A stretch of 64,000 bases of DNA from Diacronema lutheri (GCA_019448385.1 JAGTXO010000025.1:186001-250000); one strand, 5' to 3'; positions 1-19,551 are shown, counted from the first letter of the stretch. Numbers and translations are program-made. The notes: generated by a model not told the origin, from the letters alone.

Positions 1-3702
<3,702 letters not shown>

Positions 3703-3910
3703 GGCTTTCAACCGCCCTTGGACCTCCGACGCCGGAGGCCCCGATCGCCACACTTTCAAAGTCGATCAGGTCAACCGTGACTGTCATGATGGAGCTGTCA
3801 GGCAGGCCTCGTGAGTCGTGATTGAGGTGACACGCGATTCGAGGTGACGAGAGCCTCGCTGACGTCGGGCTCACGGCGCGGAGTGCGCGCTGATTGTGCA
3901 CACAGGCGTC
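3703..3910. promoter_or_regulatory. Intergenic spacer upstream of the DYRK gene
   Basis: 208 bp between the NNT stop and the DYRK ATG on the same strand. TTTCAAAGTCG at 3754-3764 sits about 52 bp upstream of the DYRK ATG. GTGAGTCGTGATTGAGGTGA near 3811 lies closer to the NNT end. Confidence 0.5.
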
Positions 3911-4881
3911 TCAGTTTGGGTTCATCTCAGCCACCTTTGCGCGCAGCGCCTCAAGCGTCTTCTTCGCATCGCCGAGCAGCATCTGCGCGCAGGCGCAGGC
4001 GCACGGCGGGCAACGGCGGCGCGGCCAAAGGCGCGCGCGTGAGAGCGCGCCGGTGGTGGCCACGGCGCGCGGGCGTCGCGCAGCGGTGATGCGCTGCCTC
4101 ACGTTCGTGTTGTCCTTGATGAAGACAGGGTTCTCCACGCCCGCGTACCCCGAGCCCATCGACCGCTTGAGCACGACGACCTCCTTGGAGCGCCACACCT
4201 TGAGCACAGGCATGCCCGCGATCGCAGAGTTTGGGTCCTGCGCGCCGTCGACGAGCGGAGCAGCGCCGCGAACGGGGCGCGCGGCGGGCGGCGGGCGCGA
4301 AGCGGCCGAGCGGAAAGTCCGGAGGGTCCGGAGGGTCCCGTTCAGGTCGTGCGAACGCACGTGGGGCGAGCGGGGAGAAATTGACGAAACATGGCGGCGC
4401 GCCGAGGCGCGCGGGGTGCGCCGGCATGCGCTCGTGTGCGCTCTGTGCGTGAGCGCGCGCGCGCACCTCCTCCGCCGCGGAGTTGACCGTGTCGTTGGCG
4501 CCGATCACGAGGGTGAGGTCGGTCTTGTCAAAGTCGTCGTTGATCTGGCGAAATGGGACCACGAGGCGGCGGGCGAGGCGCGGGCGGCGCGTGGACGGGC
4601 AGCGGGTGGGCGCACCGCAAGGGTGCGCGGCCGTGAGCTGTGCGGGCAGCAGCAGCAGCAGTAGCAGCAATAGCAGCAATAACAGCAAAAGCAGCAGTAG
4701 CAGCAGTAGCAGCAGTAGCAGCAGTAGCAGCAGTAGCAAAAGCAGCCGGGGTCACACGCCTCGCGGCCTCGCGGGCTGAAAGGCCAACGGTGGTGCGGTG
4801 TGGCAGCAGCGCGGCACCTCCTCCATCTCGTGCACCGCATCGTACGGCACGCCCGCCTCCGCGAGGAGCACGTTGAGCTGT

Positions 4882-4913
<32 letters not shown>

Positions 4914-5333
4914 AAACCGCACGTTCACGCCGAGCGGCCTGGCGTCGGGTAGGCGGGTTTGGGGGGGGGGGGGGGGGGGGGGATAAAGGGAGAGGCGGGG
5001 GCAGGGGCGGGGGCGGCTTCAGCGCGGAGCCGAGGCGGCGGGCGCGGCTCGTCGCGGCGCACGGCTCCCGGCGGCGCGCCGTGCTGGGCTCGGGCGTGGG
5101 CATCCGTTGCAATCAGAGGGAAAGGGGGAAAGGGGGAAAGGGGGGGGGGGGGGGAAGGGGGGGGGGAAGGGGGGAAAGGGGGGAAAGGGGGGGGGGGGGG
5201 AGGGGGGAAAGGGGGGGAAAGGGGTTGTGCCCTCACGTGAGCAGCTTGTACAGCTCGGCGACGGTGTGCTGCGCGTTCGCAACGGCGAGGCCATAGCCCG
5301 GCACAATGATCACCTGCAAGGGAATGGAAAGCA

Positions 5334-5366
<33 letters not shown>

Positions 5367-8300
5367 GCACGGCGTGTGGAGCAGTGGGCGCTGCGCGGCT
5401 TTCGCGAGGGGAAATAGGGGAAGGGGGAAAGGCGGAGGGGGGGGGGGGGGGGGAAGCTTGGCGCTCGCCTGCTTGGAGCCCGTGAGGAGCGCGGCAGTTG
5501 AATCGATGTCGGTGAACTTGGCCTCGCCCTCAAACTTCATCGCAGGGCCACCCGTGCCCTGCATGCATCGGGGGGGGGGGGGGGGGGGGCGGGGGGGGGG
5601 GGGGGGGGAGGGGCAGGGCGCATGTGAGAGACAGGGCAAATAAACACCCCCTGCTTCCCCGAGGAGAGGGGGAAGGGGGGGGGGGGGGGGCTGGACGCAC
5701 CGTGGCGGTACCGTAGCCCCCAAGCACGACTGAGACGATTGAGCGGTTCATCGCCTCGCACATGACGTGCGTCAGGATGGCGCCCGACGAGCCAATGAGC
5801 GCACCGACGGTGGTGAGAAGCGGCTGGTTGAGCATGAAGCCCTCGGCACACAGCGCCCAGCCCTGTAGGTGGGTGGGGGGGCGGGGGGGAAGGGGGGGGG
5901 GGGGGTTGGTCACGGAGGGAGGGAAGGGCTGCCATGCGGTGCCACGCGGGTGCGTACAGAATACGAGTTGAGCACGGTGATGACGACAGGCATATCAGCG
6001 CCCCCTATCGAGTGCACCATGTGCAACCCTAGCGCACCGGACAGCACCGTACTGCGCAAAGGCGGGAAACGGGGGGGGGGGGGGGGGAAGATGGGGGAGC
6101 ACAGGGGGGAAGGGAATGGACGGGACGGGGGGGGGGGGGGGTTGGTCACAAGGGCGCGCGAGGGCGCGGCGGGGCGCGAGGGCGGCGGGGCGCGCGCGGC
6201 AGGCGGCGCACGTGAGGCCGAGGCAGCCCAGGCCGACTGCGGGCGACGGTCCCGTGGCGAGCACCGCCATGCTGATCAGCATGGCTGCGCCCATCGATGC
6301 GTTCAGTGCGTCGCGTACGGGCAGCTTGAGCGCGGCCGACGGCAGGTTGCCTTTTCACAAGTGGGGAAAGGGGAGGGGAAAGGGGAGGGGGGATGATACG
6401 CAAGACCGTCGTGAGGTGAGGGAGGAGGGGGGGGGGGGGGGGGGGGGGAGGGAAAAATGGGGGGAAGGGAAAAAGGGGGAAAGGGGGAAAAGGGGTAAGA
6501 GCTGCATCACGCAGCCCCGTACGGCACGCATTGAAGCAGAGGGGGCGCACCGTTGAGCTTTGCGAATGCGATGAGAGAGCCGGTGGTCGTAATGCCGCCA
6601 ATGGCCGTCGCAAGGCCAATCGACGTGAGGCGCACGCCTGGGCGGGAAAGGAGAGGGCGGGGGGGGGGGGGGAGGGGGAGGGAGGGGGAGAGAGGTTGAG
6701 TGTGAGCCGGGGCGCGGCTGTGGCGAGCCTTCGTCAGAGTAGGCGGGGGGAGAGATGTGTGTGAGTGTGCGACTGTGTGAGTGTGTGAGTGTGTGAGTGA
6801 GAGAGTGTCGCACCGTCCACAGCCGCGTGAGCTCCGATGCAGTTGGCGTAGTCGCCCACTGCCGTCATCACAGCAGCTGCGCCCACGAGGGAATGGAAGG
6901 CTGCCACCTGCGCACAGGAAGGGAAGGGAGGGGAGGAAGTGGGGGGATAGGGGGGCTCTCAGCAAGGAGGGTGTGATGGGAAGGGGAAGAGGGGGGGGGA
7001 GGGAGGAGGGGCGGAGGGGGGGAGGCGATGCATGCGCGCACCGTCTGTGGCAGCGAGGTGGGGTCGACGCGCTTGTAGACCGCCATGCCCACAGCCGCGC
7101 CGCCTCCGCCCACCGCGGCGAACTGGGCGTAGGTGCCAAGATCCCAGTGCACGGCTGCCAACGGCAGGGGCAGAGGCAGGGGCAGGGGGGGGGGGGGGGG
7201 GAGGAAGGGGAAAGGGGGAAAGGGGAAAGGGAAAGGGGGACAGGGAGAAGGGGGGAAAGGGAGGAAGGGGGGAAAGGGAAGCAATGGTCAGGCGGTGGGC
7301 GATGTGGTGCACATCTCACGGTGACGCGGGGTCACGCGCGGTGACGCGGGGTCACGCGCGGTGACGAGACAAGGCGCACGGCGCACGCGCACACCGCCAA
7401 GCGTCGCCGCAAGGCCGAGGGTGATGCCTGCGATGCCCGACGCGTTGCCAAGGCGAGCGGTCCGCTGCGTGGCGAGGCCGGCGATGCCGCCGATGCACAG
7501 CAGCGCGGCAGCCGTCTCGAGGAGGGGCGTCATCTGCGTGAAGCCGAACGCGTTGCCCGCCGTGTACCCGCCAACGGTCAGCGCAACGGGCGCGGCGTAG
7601 TAGTGGTAGAACTCGGGCGGGTCTGTGCCATGGGGCGGGTATGGGGACGGGAAGGGCGGGAAAGGGCGGGAAGAGCGGGACGGGTGGGAAGGGCGGGAAA
7701 GGGCGGGAAGGGCGGGAAAGAAACGACGTGAGGGGAGGCTGGCGCGCGTCAGGGGCGGCTCGCGCGGCGAGGCGCGATCGGCGAGGGGGGGGGGGGGGGG
7801 GGGGGGGGGCATGGGGCCAGGGGATGGGGGGTGGGGAAATGAGGGGAAAGGAGGAAGAGGAGGGGGAAAAGGGGAGGGAAGGGGGGGGGGGGGGGGGAGG
7901 GGAGGGGGAAACGGGTGGAAGGGACGGCAAAAGAGGGAGACTGGCAGCGCACCGGTCTTGCGCTTAAAGTGGTCGAGCATCTTCGCGGTCACAGCCGAGC
8001 CGCCGACAATGTTGATGATCGAGATGCCCGTCGCAATTGCGCCGAGCGCCTGCGCCGATGTGCCTGAGGCGGAAGAGGGGGGGGGGGAGGGGAGGGAGGG
8101 GGGGGGGGGGGCAACAACCCGCCGCCCATGAGGTGCATGCCACCAAGGGGGAAGAGGGGGGAGGGGGGGGGGGTCTTACCGGGCAGCACCCCGCCGCCCA
8201 TGAGGTGCATGCCACCAAGGGGGAAGAAGGGGGAGGGGGGGGGGGTCTTACCGGGCAGCAACCCGCCGCCCATGAGGTGCATGCCGCCAAGGGGGAAGAA

Positions 8301-11300
8301 GGGGGAGAGGGGGGGGGGGGGTCTTACCGGGCAGCACCCCGCCGCCCATGAGGTGCATGCCGCCAAGGGGGAAGAAGGGGGAGGGGGGGGGGGGCAACAA
8401 CCCGCCGCCCATGAGGTGCATGCCGCAAAGGGGGAAGAGGGGGGGGGGGGGAGGGGTCTTACCGGGCAGCAACCCGCCGCCCATGAGGTGCATGCCGCCA
8501 AGGGGGAAGAAGGGGGAGGGGGGGGGGGGGGGGGGAGGGGCAACAACCCGCCGCCCATGAGGTGCATGCCGCAAAGGGGGAGAGGGGGGAGGGGGGGGGG
8601 GTCTTACCGGGCAGCAACCCGCCGCCCATGAGGTGCATGCCGCCAAGGGGGAAGAAGGGGGAGGGGGGGGGGGGGGGAGGGGGCAACAGCAACCCGCCGC
8701 CCATGAGGTGCATGCCGCCAAGGGGGAAGAAGGGGGGGGGGGGGGGGGGGGGGAGGGGGAGGGGTCTTACCGGGCAGCACCCCGCCGCCCATGAGGTGCA
8801 TGCCGCCAAGGGGAAGAGGGGAAGGGGGGGGGTCCTTACCGGGCAGCACCCCGCCGCCCATGAGGTGCATGCCACCAAGGGGGAAGAAGGGGGAGGGGGG
8901 GGGGGGGTCTTACCGGGCAGCAACCCGCCGCCCATGAGGTGCATGCCGCCAAGGGGGAGAGGGGGGAGGGGGGAGGGCGCCTTACCGGGCAGCACCCCGC
9001 CACCCATGAGGTGCATGCCGCCAAGGGGGAGAGGGGGGGGGGGGGGGGGTCCTTACCGGGCAGCACCCCGCCACCCATGAGGTGCATGCCGCCAAGGGGG
9101 AGGGGGGGAGAGGGGGGGGGGGGGGTGGGTCTTACCGGGCAGCAACCCGCCACCCATGAGGTGCATGCCACCAAGGGGAAGAGGGGGGAGGGGGGAGGGG
9201 TCTTACCGGGCAGCACCCCGCCGCCCATGAGGTGCATGCCGCCAAGGGGGAAGAAGGGGGAGGGGGGGGGGGGGGGGCAACAACCCGCCGCCCATGAGGT
9301 GCATGCCGCAAAGGGGGAGAGGGGGGAGGGGGGAGGGGTCTTACCGGGCAGCACCCCGCCGCCCATGAGGTGCATGCCGCCAAGGGGGAAGAAGGGGGAG
9401 GGGGGGGGGGGGGGGGGGCAACAACCCGCCGCCCATGAGGTGCATGCCGCAAAGGGGGAGAGGGGGGAGGGGGGAGGGGTCTTACCGGGCAGCAACCCGC
9501 CGCCCATGAGGTGCATGCCGCAAAGGGGGAGAGGGGGGAGGGGGGAGGGGTCTTACCGGGCAGCACCCCGCCGCCCATGAGGTGCATGCCGCCAAGGGGG
9601 AAGAAGGGGGAGGGGGGGGGGGGGGGGGCAACAACCCGCCGCCCATGAGGTGCATGCCGCAAAGGGGGAGAGGGGGGGGGGGGGTCCTTACCGGGCAGCA
9701 CCCCGCCACCCATGAGGTGCATGCCGCCAAGGGGGAGAGGGGGGGGGGGGGGGGGTCCTTACCGGGCAGCACCCCGCCACCCATGAGGTGCATGCCGCCA
9801 AGGGGGAGGGGGGGAGAGGGGGGGGGGGGTGGGTCTTACCGGGCAGCAACCCGCCGCCCATGAGGTGCATGCCGCCAAGGGGGAAGAGGGGGGGAGGGGG
9901 GGAGGGGTCTTACCGGGCAGCAACCCGCCGCCCATGAGGTGCATGCCGCAAAGGGGGAAGAGGGGGGAGGGGGGGAGGGGTCTTACCGGGCAGCAACCCG
10001 CCGCCCATGAGGTGCATGCCGCCAAGGGGGAAGAGGGGGGAGGGGGGGAGGGGTCTTACCGGGCAGCAACCCGCCGCCCATGAGGTGCATGCCGCCAAGG
10101 GGGAAGAGGGGGGAGGGGGGAGGGGTCTTACCGGGCAGCACCCCGCCACCCATGAGGTGCATGCCGCCAAGGGGGAGGGGGGGAGAGGGGGGGGGGGGTG
10201 GGTCCTACCGGGCAGCAACCCGCCGCCCATGAGGTGCATGCCGCCAAGGGGGAAGAGGGGGGAGGGGGGAGGGGTCTTACCGGGCAGCACCCCGCCACCC
10301 ATGAGGTGCATGCCGCCAAGGGGGAGGGGGGGAGAGGGGGGGGGGGGTGGGGGTGGGTCTTACCGGGCAGCAACCCGCCACCCATGAGGTGCATGCCGCC
10401 AAGAGCCGTTACGCCGGAGATGGCGTTGGTCGCTGCCATCAGCGGCGAGTGAAGGGCGGGAGAGACGCCCCACACGACCTGCGAGGGGGGGGGGGGGGGG
10501 GAAGGAGAGAGGGAGGGGGGGGGGGGGGCAGGTGCGTGAGCGCACCCTCACGTCACGTCACGCCGACGCCACGCCACCGCACTGCCGCGCGTTGCCCACT
10601 CGCGCGTTGCCCGCTCGCGCGACAGACGGAAGCCCCCCCCCCCCCCCCCCCCCCCCCCCCCCACAACCCACCCCACCCCACCCCTGACACCCCCCCTTTT
10701 GCCCCGTACCTGGTACCCGATCGTCGTGGAGAGAGCAAGGACGGTCGCCATGCTGGAAAATGCCGGGTTGGGCGAGATCGCGCCAAAGCAGAGCACGCCA
10801 GCGCCGCCACCCGCCGCCTGCATCGCGCCAGCCACGTACGGCGCCGTCGGGTCGGCCGGCGGGGCGGGCGGCGGCGGCGGCGCGGCGGCAGCGGCAGCGG
10901 CGGGCGCTGCGGGCGCGGGCGGCTGCGGAGGCGGCCACATGAGCTTCCCCTCCTCGACGACGAGCATGCCGCGTACGGCTGGGTCGGCGTGGTCGATGTG
11001 CCACTCGCCTGGAGGGGACAGGGGGGGGGGGGGGGGGGGGCATCAGGGGAGGGGGAAGGGAGGAAAGGGGGAAGGGGGGGGGGGGGATGCAAACGCGCAG
11101 CTGCACGCGCCATCGCGATGAGCGCACCCTTCGTCTTGGTGGTCATTGGGCCAACCGACAGGAGGAACTTTTGCAAGTTGCGAGCATACCTGAGCGCACG
11201 CAGCGAGAGGTGCGTGACCAATGCGCAGCGGGCGGCGCGGCGCGGGCGACGCGTGCGACGCGGGGGTCGGCGCGGGCCACGCGGGCGTGCGGCGCGCGGC

Positions 11301-13070
11301 GGCCGCGCGCGCGCGCGCGCTCGGGGTCTGCTCACAGCGTGGATGAGACAGACGCGCAGCGCGAGTTGAGATCGGTGTGGCCGATGCACGTGACACCGTT
11401 GGTCGTGACGATCGTCTTGTCCTTCACCGTCGTCTCGATGTTACCGCCGTTCGACGCGGCGAGGTCGACCTGCCGCCCGGGGGTTGGGTTGAGCGATGGC
11501 GGCGCGTGAGAAGCGCGGGAAAAGGGAAAGGGGAAAGGGGAGGACAAGGAGAGGGGCGTTTGAAAGGAGGGAGAGAAGAAAGCCCGCCGCGCCCCACCGC
11601 CGCGCGGCGCATACGGTGACCGTGCCCGGCTTCATGCGCGACACCATCTCCTTGGTGAACATGATGGGTGCCGTCCTGCCCGGGATGAGCGCGGTGGTGA
11701 TCAGGATGTCGATCTCCTCGCACTGCTTAGTGAGCATCTGGCGCGCAGCCGCGTGCCATTCGTCGCTCATCGCCTTTGCGTACCCGCCAGCTCCTTCGCC
11801 CGATTCCTAAAAGGGAGGGGGGCAAAGGGGGGTAAAGGGGGGGGGGGGGGGGTAAAGGGGTAAAGGAGGAAGGGCGGGCGGCACGCGGTCGCGCGTGTGA
11901 AGGCGCACGGTGGCACGATCTGCCGGGCGCGCGCGCGCGCGTGCGCCTGCACCGCCCGCACGTGCGGCCGTGGACGCGCGACCGCGATGCGACGCGATGC
12001 GATGCGATGCGATGTGCGGTGTGCGGTGTGCGGTGTGCGCGGGGCGAGCGCGTGAGGCGCGGGTGGCGCGGTTGCGCACCTTGTAGGGCACGTCGAGGAA
12101 CGAAGCGCCCAAGCTCTCCGCCTGCTCCTTGACCGCCGCGCGCACGTCAAAGCAGCGGACAATCGCGCCGAGGTTCTTGGCGTGCGTAATGGCGGACAGC
12201 CCGGCGACACCGCCGCCGATCACGAGCACCTTGGCGGGCGGCACCTTGCCCGCGGCGGTCATCATGCCGGCGAAGAAGCGCGGGAAGGCGTTGCCCGCCT
12301 CGATCACCGCGCGGTACCCCGCAATGTTCGCCTGCGACGAGAGCGCGTCGTACGCCTGGCCGCGTGAGAGCGTGCGCGGGATCATGTCCATCGCGAAGAC
12401 GGTCGCCTTTTGCGCCTGCATCTGCTCGAGGAGCTCCTTGTGCTGCGCGGGCCAGAAGAAGCCGATCAGCGTCTGCGCCCACACAAGGGGGGTGAGAGGG
12501 GGGGGGGGGAGGGGTGGGGTGTGGGGGCACAACTTCAGCCAAGCGCAATGGTGCGCGCGAGGGATGGCGAGGCTGCCTGCCCCGGTCACGCTCGTGGCAA
12601 GCGCTCGCCAAGTGGGCGTGCAAGATGGCGTGGCGCGCGACGCAGTCTCGCGCCCGCGCGCTCGCGCGGCCACCGGCCGGCCGGCCGACGCGCCGCGCGC
12701 CGTGCCACGACCGCGCCGCGCCGCGCCGCGCCGCGCTCGCCTTGTCGCCGACCATCCGTGCCTCCTCGGCGGACGGGACGGCCACTTTGGTGATGATCGA
12801 GCAGCCGTACGCGCCGGCCGCATCCGTGATCTTGGCGCCCGCCGCCTCGTAGGCCGCGTCGGGGAACGAGGCGGCCTCGCCCGCGCCCTTCTCGACGCGG
12901 ACGGTGAAGCCCTCCTTGACGAGGCCGCCGACGGTCTCGGGCGTCTGCGCGACGCGCTTCTCCAAATGCGCCGTCTCCTTGGGCACGCCCACGCTCAGCT
13001 TGCCGTACGGCACGCCCGAGAGCGCGCGCGAGGCGCGCTGCGCGAGGCCCGTCCCGCGCGAGCGCAACAT
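3911..13070 (-). CDS. NNT: Proton-translocating NAD(P) transhydrogenase, single-polypeptide type
   Basis: Twenty-one exons: 13070-12741, 12472-12080, 11806-11615, 11469-11336, 11189-11107, 11008-10710, 10478-10364, 8063-7953, 7622-7395, 7154-7042, 6907-6814, 6637-6551, 6350-6212, 6051-5958, 5862-5701, 5558-5469, 5313-5237, 4938-4818, 4544-4467, 4237-4103, 3982-3911; sum 3,147 nt, 1,048 residues. Order is dI (PntA-like, Rossmann GGGVAG near residue 185), a Pro/Ala linker near 400-430, the membrane domain, then dIII (GYG and [31 protein letters not shown] near the end), as in animal NNT. The N-terminus [19 protein letters not shown] is Arg/Ser/Ala-rich without acids and resembles a mitochondrial presequence. 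By family it transfers hydride from NADH to NADP+ using the proton gradient in the inner membrane. Donors after exons 1 and 15 are GC. The 2.3-kb intron between exons 7 and 8 is a splice-donor tandem array. Confidence 0.93.
4646..4745. repeat. CAG/TAGCAG microsatellite in an NNT intron
   Basis: Imperfect trinucleotide and hexanucleotide repeats (AGC, TAGCAG, AATAGC) inside the NNT intron between exons ending 4818 and starting 4544. On the transcribed strand it reads as CTG/CTA repeats. Confidence 0.9.
6761..6806. repeat. GTGTGAGT-type microsatellite in an NNT intron
   Basis: Short run of GTGTGAGT/GTGAGTGT units within the intron between NNT exons 6907-6814 and 6637-6551, next to the exon 6814 donor. 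Confidence 0.8.
7319..7366. repeat. GTGACGCGGGGTCACGCGCG tandem/inverted repeat
   Basis: Two and a half copies of a 20-bp unit in the NNT intron 7155-7394. GTGACGC and GTCACGC are near-complements of each other, so the repeat can fold back on itself. Confidence 0.8.
8064..10363 (-). repeat. Exon-end/5'-splice-site tandem array in the NNT intron
   Basis: The intron carries 31 copies, roughly 65-85 bp each, of a unit that matches the last 35 or so bases of the preceding exon (encoding [13 protein letters not shown]) together with its donor GTAAGA/GTAAGG, followed by a C-rich tract of variable length. Counting the shared box (ATGAGGTGCATGCC on the + strand) gives 31 intronic copies plus the authentic exon copy at about 10380. 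About 24 copies keep a GTAAG-type (one GTAGG) donor next to CCCG; seven copies have lost it and read TTGTTG or TTGCTG into C-runs. Length differences between units lie mainly in the C homopolymers. Confidence 0.95.
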
Positions 13071-13144
13071 CGCACTCTTTTAATGGATCCGCTTCTTTTA
13101 AACGTGAGCTTGTGAGCGGGTCGGGTCGGGCGGGGCGTCCAGGT
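13071..13144. promoter_or_regulatory. Divergent promoter, NNT / MYST acetyltransferase
   Basis: Only 74 bp separate the NNT ATG (minus strand) from the MYST ATG (plus strand), so both core promoters must lie here or overlap the coding ends. It contains an AT-richer patch, CTTTTAATGG...TTTTAAACGTG, in otherwise GC-rich DNA. No TATA box is seen. Confidence 0.6.
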
Positions 13145-16703
<3,559 letters not shown>

Positions 16704-17008
16704 CGAAGCCCGACGCCGGTTCGTTGTTTAGAAAGAGCTGTGGCGGCAGGGCCTCGAATGATGTCCCACGCTGGAGATCCTCTGGCCAAGCGGCCACCCC
16801 GATCGGTGCGTGTGTCTGTGCCCACACTGTGGGCCACAGCGCTGGCGTGCGTTCTTCCCGCTGACCCAGGCCGACGCGTCCCCAACTCCGAGAGCTCGCT
16901 ACCTGCTCGCCGGTGTCCCGCTGCCTCACGGCTCGCGGCTCGCCCTCGGCGCCGCGCTTCTTCGTGCAGCGCCGCGCTGCTCCGTCGACGGTGCACGCCC
17001 GTATGCGC
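16704..17008. other. Convergent intergenic stretch, nothing recognised
   Basis: About 305 bp between the MYST stop codon and the YjbQ-family stop codon. I see no conserved open frame, RNA gene, canonical AATAAA or repeat. It presumably contains both 3' UTRs. Confidence 0.6.
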
Positions 17009-17833
17009 TCACGCGGCGCCCATCACCTGCAGCGCTACCGTCCGCTTCTTGCCCGCGCCGTCGAGCACGCCGTCCGCATCGATGACGATCACCTGCTGGA
17101 ACTTTCCTATGCTCAACTTGCCGTTGTGCACCGGGATCGATTCGGACGTTCCCATCACCATCGCGATGAGATGCGAATGCGCGTTGACGGGCTCGCCCGC
17201 GCGGAACGAGCGCCACGCCTCGTCGCCGCCCGGCCATTCGGGCGGGCCAGCCCTGCGGCGCGTCGCGCGACGCGCGCACGCGGCATTCCAGCGCGCAGGG
17301 CTCAGGGCGCTCGCGCACCGATCGCGCTGCGCGCGCGCGCTCGGCGCGGTGACGAGCGCGCTCGCCTGTAATCGAGGTCGTTGTGGAGGTAGGGGTACTG
17401 CGGCGGAGCGAGCTTGAGCAAAAACTGGCGCACGTCATCGACGAAGCGCGGCTCCATCTCATTGATCGTGATGCCGACCGTCGAGTGCTTGCTCAGCACG
17501 GTGACTACGCCCTCCTTGCAGCCGCTGCGCTCAACAAACGCCGCAACATCTACGCGCGCGGCGGAAAAGTAGGCGTGAGGAAGGTGGCGCGCAGGCCATG
17601 CCGCGCGCGCGCGAGAACGGGCGGCGGCGCGCGCATCGCGCGCGCCGAGCACCCGCTGTGATGTCGCGCAACGAGATGGTGCGGCCTGTGACGACGGGCA
17701 GCTCCTCGTACAGCGAGACAAAGCCCATCGTTGGCGCTGCCCGTCGGAAGACGGCGCGTTGCGCTGCCCTCGAAGCCGAGCTCGCCGAGGCGAAGCCCGT
17801 CGCTCCGGCTGCGAGCACGGCGAGCCAGGCCAT
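17009..17833 (-). CDS. YjbQ/UPF0047-family protein with N-terminal targeting sequence
   Basis: Three exons: 17833-17653, 17549-17366, 17252-17009; 202 residues, phases 1 and 2 agree. Family hallmarks: LSKHSTVGITINE, FLLKLAPP, YLHNDLDYR, NAHSHLIAMVMG and SIPVHNGKLSIGKFQQVIVID. The conserved His residues of the fold are present. Family proteins show low thiamine-phosphate-synthase activity in vitro; the physiological role is unsettled. About 35 extra N-terminal residues (hydrophobic MAWLAVLAAGATGFASASS, then Arg-rich) resemble a signal or plastid bipartite targeting peptide; this is inference. The second intron uses a GC donor (AG|GCGAGC). The ATG lies 45 bp from the divergent ATG of the neighbouring phosphatase gene. 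Confidence 0.85.
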
Positions 17834-17878
17834 GATTGCGAATTCGCGCCGTCTCCTCCTTTGAAAGTCGGTTCAATC
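17834..17878. promoter_or_regulatory. 45-bp divergent promoter
   Basis: Complete spacer between two divergent ATGs. It contains TTTGAAAGTCG at 17860-17870, an AT-rich element that recurs beside other start codons in this window. Confidence 0.6.
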
Positions 17879-19551
17879 ATGCTCTGCGCGATGCCGAGGG
17901 TAGCGCTCCTCGTTGGCGCGCTCGTCGCGGGCGGCGCCCGCGGCGCGCGCGTGCTCGCGCGGCCAGCGTCGGCCATGACGCCGCGCGCCTCTGCGCGTAT
18001 GGCGGCCACGAACGCGCCAGCCGGCAGCCTTCAGGCGCTGTGCGAGGTAAGCAAGAGCGCATGCGACGCCGTCGAGCCGATGCTCAAAAAGTGAATCGCG
18101 CGCTCGCGCGCGAGGCCGCGCGAGGCGGAGGCGGTGGCATGCGCGTGTAGCCGAGCGGTTGGTACGCACCCACATGCGCCCACCGACCCGCCCGCAGGTT
18201 TTACGACAAGATCTCGACCAACGGGCGCACGGCCGAGGCGTGCGAGAAGAAGAAGGCCGACGCGACCTTTTTCACGATCGCAGACGGGATCCTGCAGCAC
18301 ATGTTTGGTGCGCACGCGCGGCCGCTCGTCCAGCTGGCACGAGCCTTGCCGTCGGCCCCCTCCACCTCGCTTTCTCACCCCAACCCCCAACCCCATCCAT
18401 CCACCCACCCACAGTCTCGCACCTCTTCGCTGGCAACAAGTTCGCGCACATCGTCGGTGAGGAGGACTCGTCGGTGATCAACATTGCGACCAAGCCCTAC
18501 TTTGTCGACGAGCTCGAAGTGCCCGAGGAGTTCGAGCAGATCATTGACGAGACCCTCGCGCGCGTGCGCGCCCTCGCAGCGACGATCAGCGACAGCGCGT
18601 ACCGCGACATCACGGCCTTCGTCGACCCGATCGACGGCACGCGCGAGTTTGCGCTCGGGCAAGGCGACAAGGTGACCGTCCTGCTGGGCTTCAACGACCG
18701 CGACGGCCGGCCGTGCGCGGGCATCATGTACCGGCCGCTCACGGCGCCGGTCACGTGGGCGGCGGGCGCCCTCTCAGAAGGTTACAAGGCGGGGGTGCTG
18801 GACCACGCGGCGACGCCCAACCCGACGGGCTGCCTGATCACGGACGGGAAGGTGTCGCCGTTCATCGCCAAGACGATCGAGGAGCTCGGGTACAACCTCG
18901 TCCCGTCCCTCGCCTCGGGCAACCGTGCGATGATGCTGCTCGAGGGCAAGGCGGGTTACTACATCCGCGACACGGGCGGCTTTGCGCTCTGGGACACGTC
19001 GGGGCCGCAGGCGTGCATTGAGGCGTACGGCGGCACGATGGCCAAGCTGCCCGCGTTCCTCGAGGATGGCGCGCTCGTGACGTGCGCGCCGCGCGCCTGT
19101 CGTGCCGCGCGCTGGCCGCATGCCGCGCCTGCCGTGCCGCGCGCGCGCGCGAGGCACAGCGCGCCGCCCGTTCGGCGCAACCGCCGTCCCGACTTGAGGC
19201 GCCCGGGAACGAAACCGCCGCCCCTGCTTGCGCCGCGCCGCACCGCGCCGCGCCGCGCCGCGCCACGCCGCGCCGCGCGCTGCCAATCGCAGGTACACGC
19301 ACCTCAAGTCGGAGAAGAACCTCGACTTTGTGCCAGGCGCGGTGATGCTCTCGCTGACCAATGCAAAGGTGAAGTCGGAGTACGACCGCACCAAGGATAC
19401 GCCCGCACGCCTCGAGCAGGTGAACGCGTACGTGTGCTGCGCGGGCCTCGTCGCCGCGTCGCCCGATAACACGGCGGAGGGCACGATGGCGAAGCTGCGA
19501 TCGGCCATGCTCAAGGTGGCCGCCGATGGCAACCCGCCCTACTACACGTAA
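17879..19551 (+). CDS. Inositol-monophosphatase-superfamily phosphatase (bisphosphate-nucleotidase-like)
   Basis: Four exons: 17879-18090, 18198-18307, 18415-19081, 19293-19551; 415 residues with consistent phases. Metal-binding signatures are present in order: GEED near residue 120, DPIDGTREF near residue 180, and WDTSGPQACIEAYGG near 300. These define the Mg2+-dependent, Li+-sensitive phosphatase fold of IMPase, FBPase and 3'(2'),5'-bisphosphate nucleotidase. The substrate cannot be decided from motifs alone. The N-terminus MLCAMPRVALLVGALVAGGARG is a signal-like hydrophobic stretch followed by Ala/Arg/Ser-rich sequence, suggesting plastid or secretory targeting (inference); a second in-frame ATG at 17891 is possible. 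Confidence 0.85.

Noticed and set aside
8064-10363. Array with regular spacing that looks superficially like CRISPR, and its long open frames ([13 protein letters not shown] plus Pro runs)
   Set aside because: It lies inside a eukaryotic intron, spacers are homopolymer tracts, and unit lengths vary. The apparent proteins are repeats of an exon end read through C-runs.
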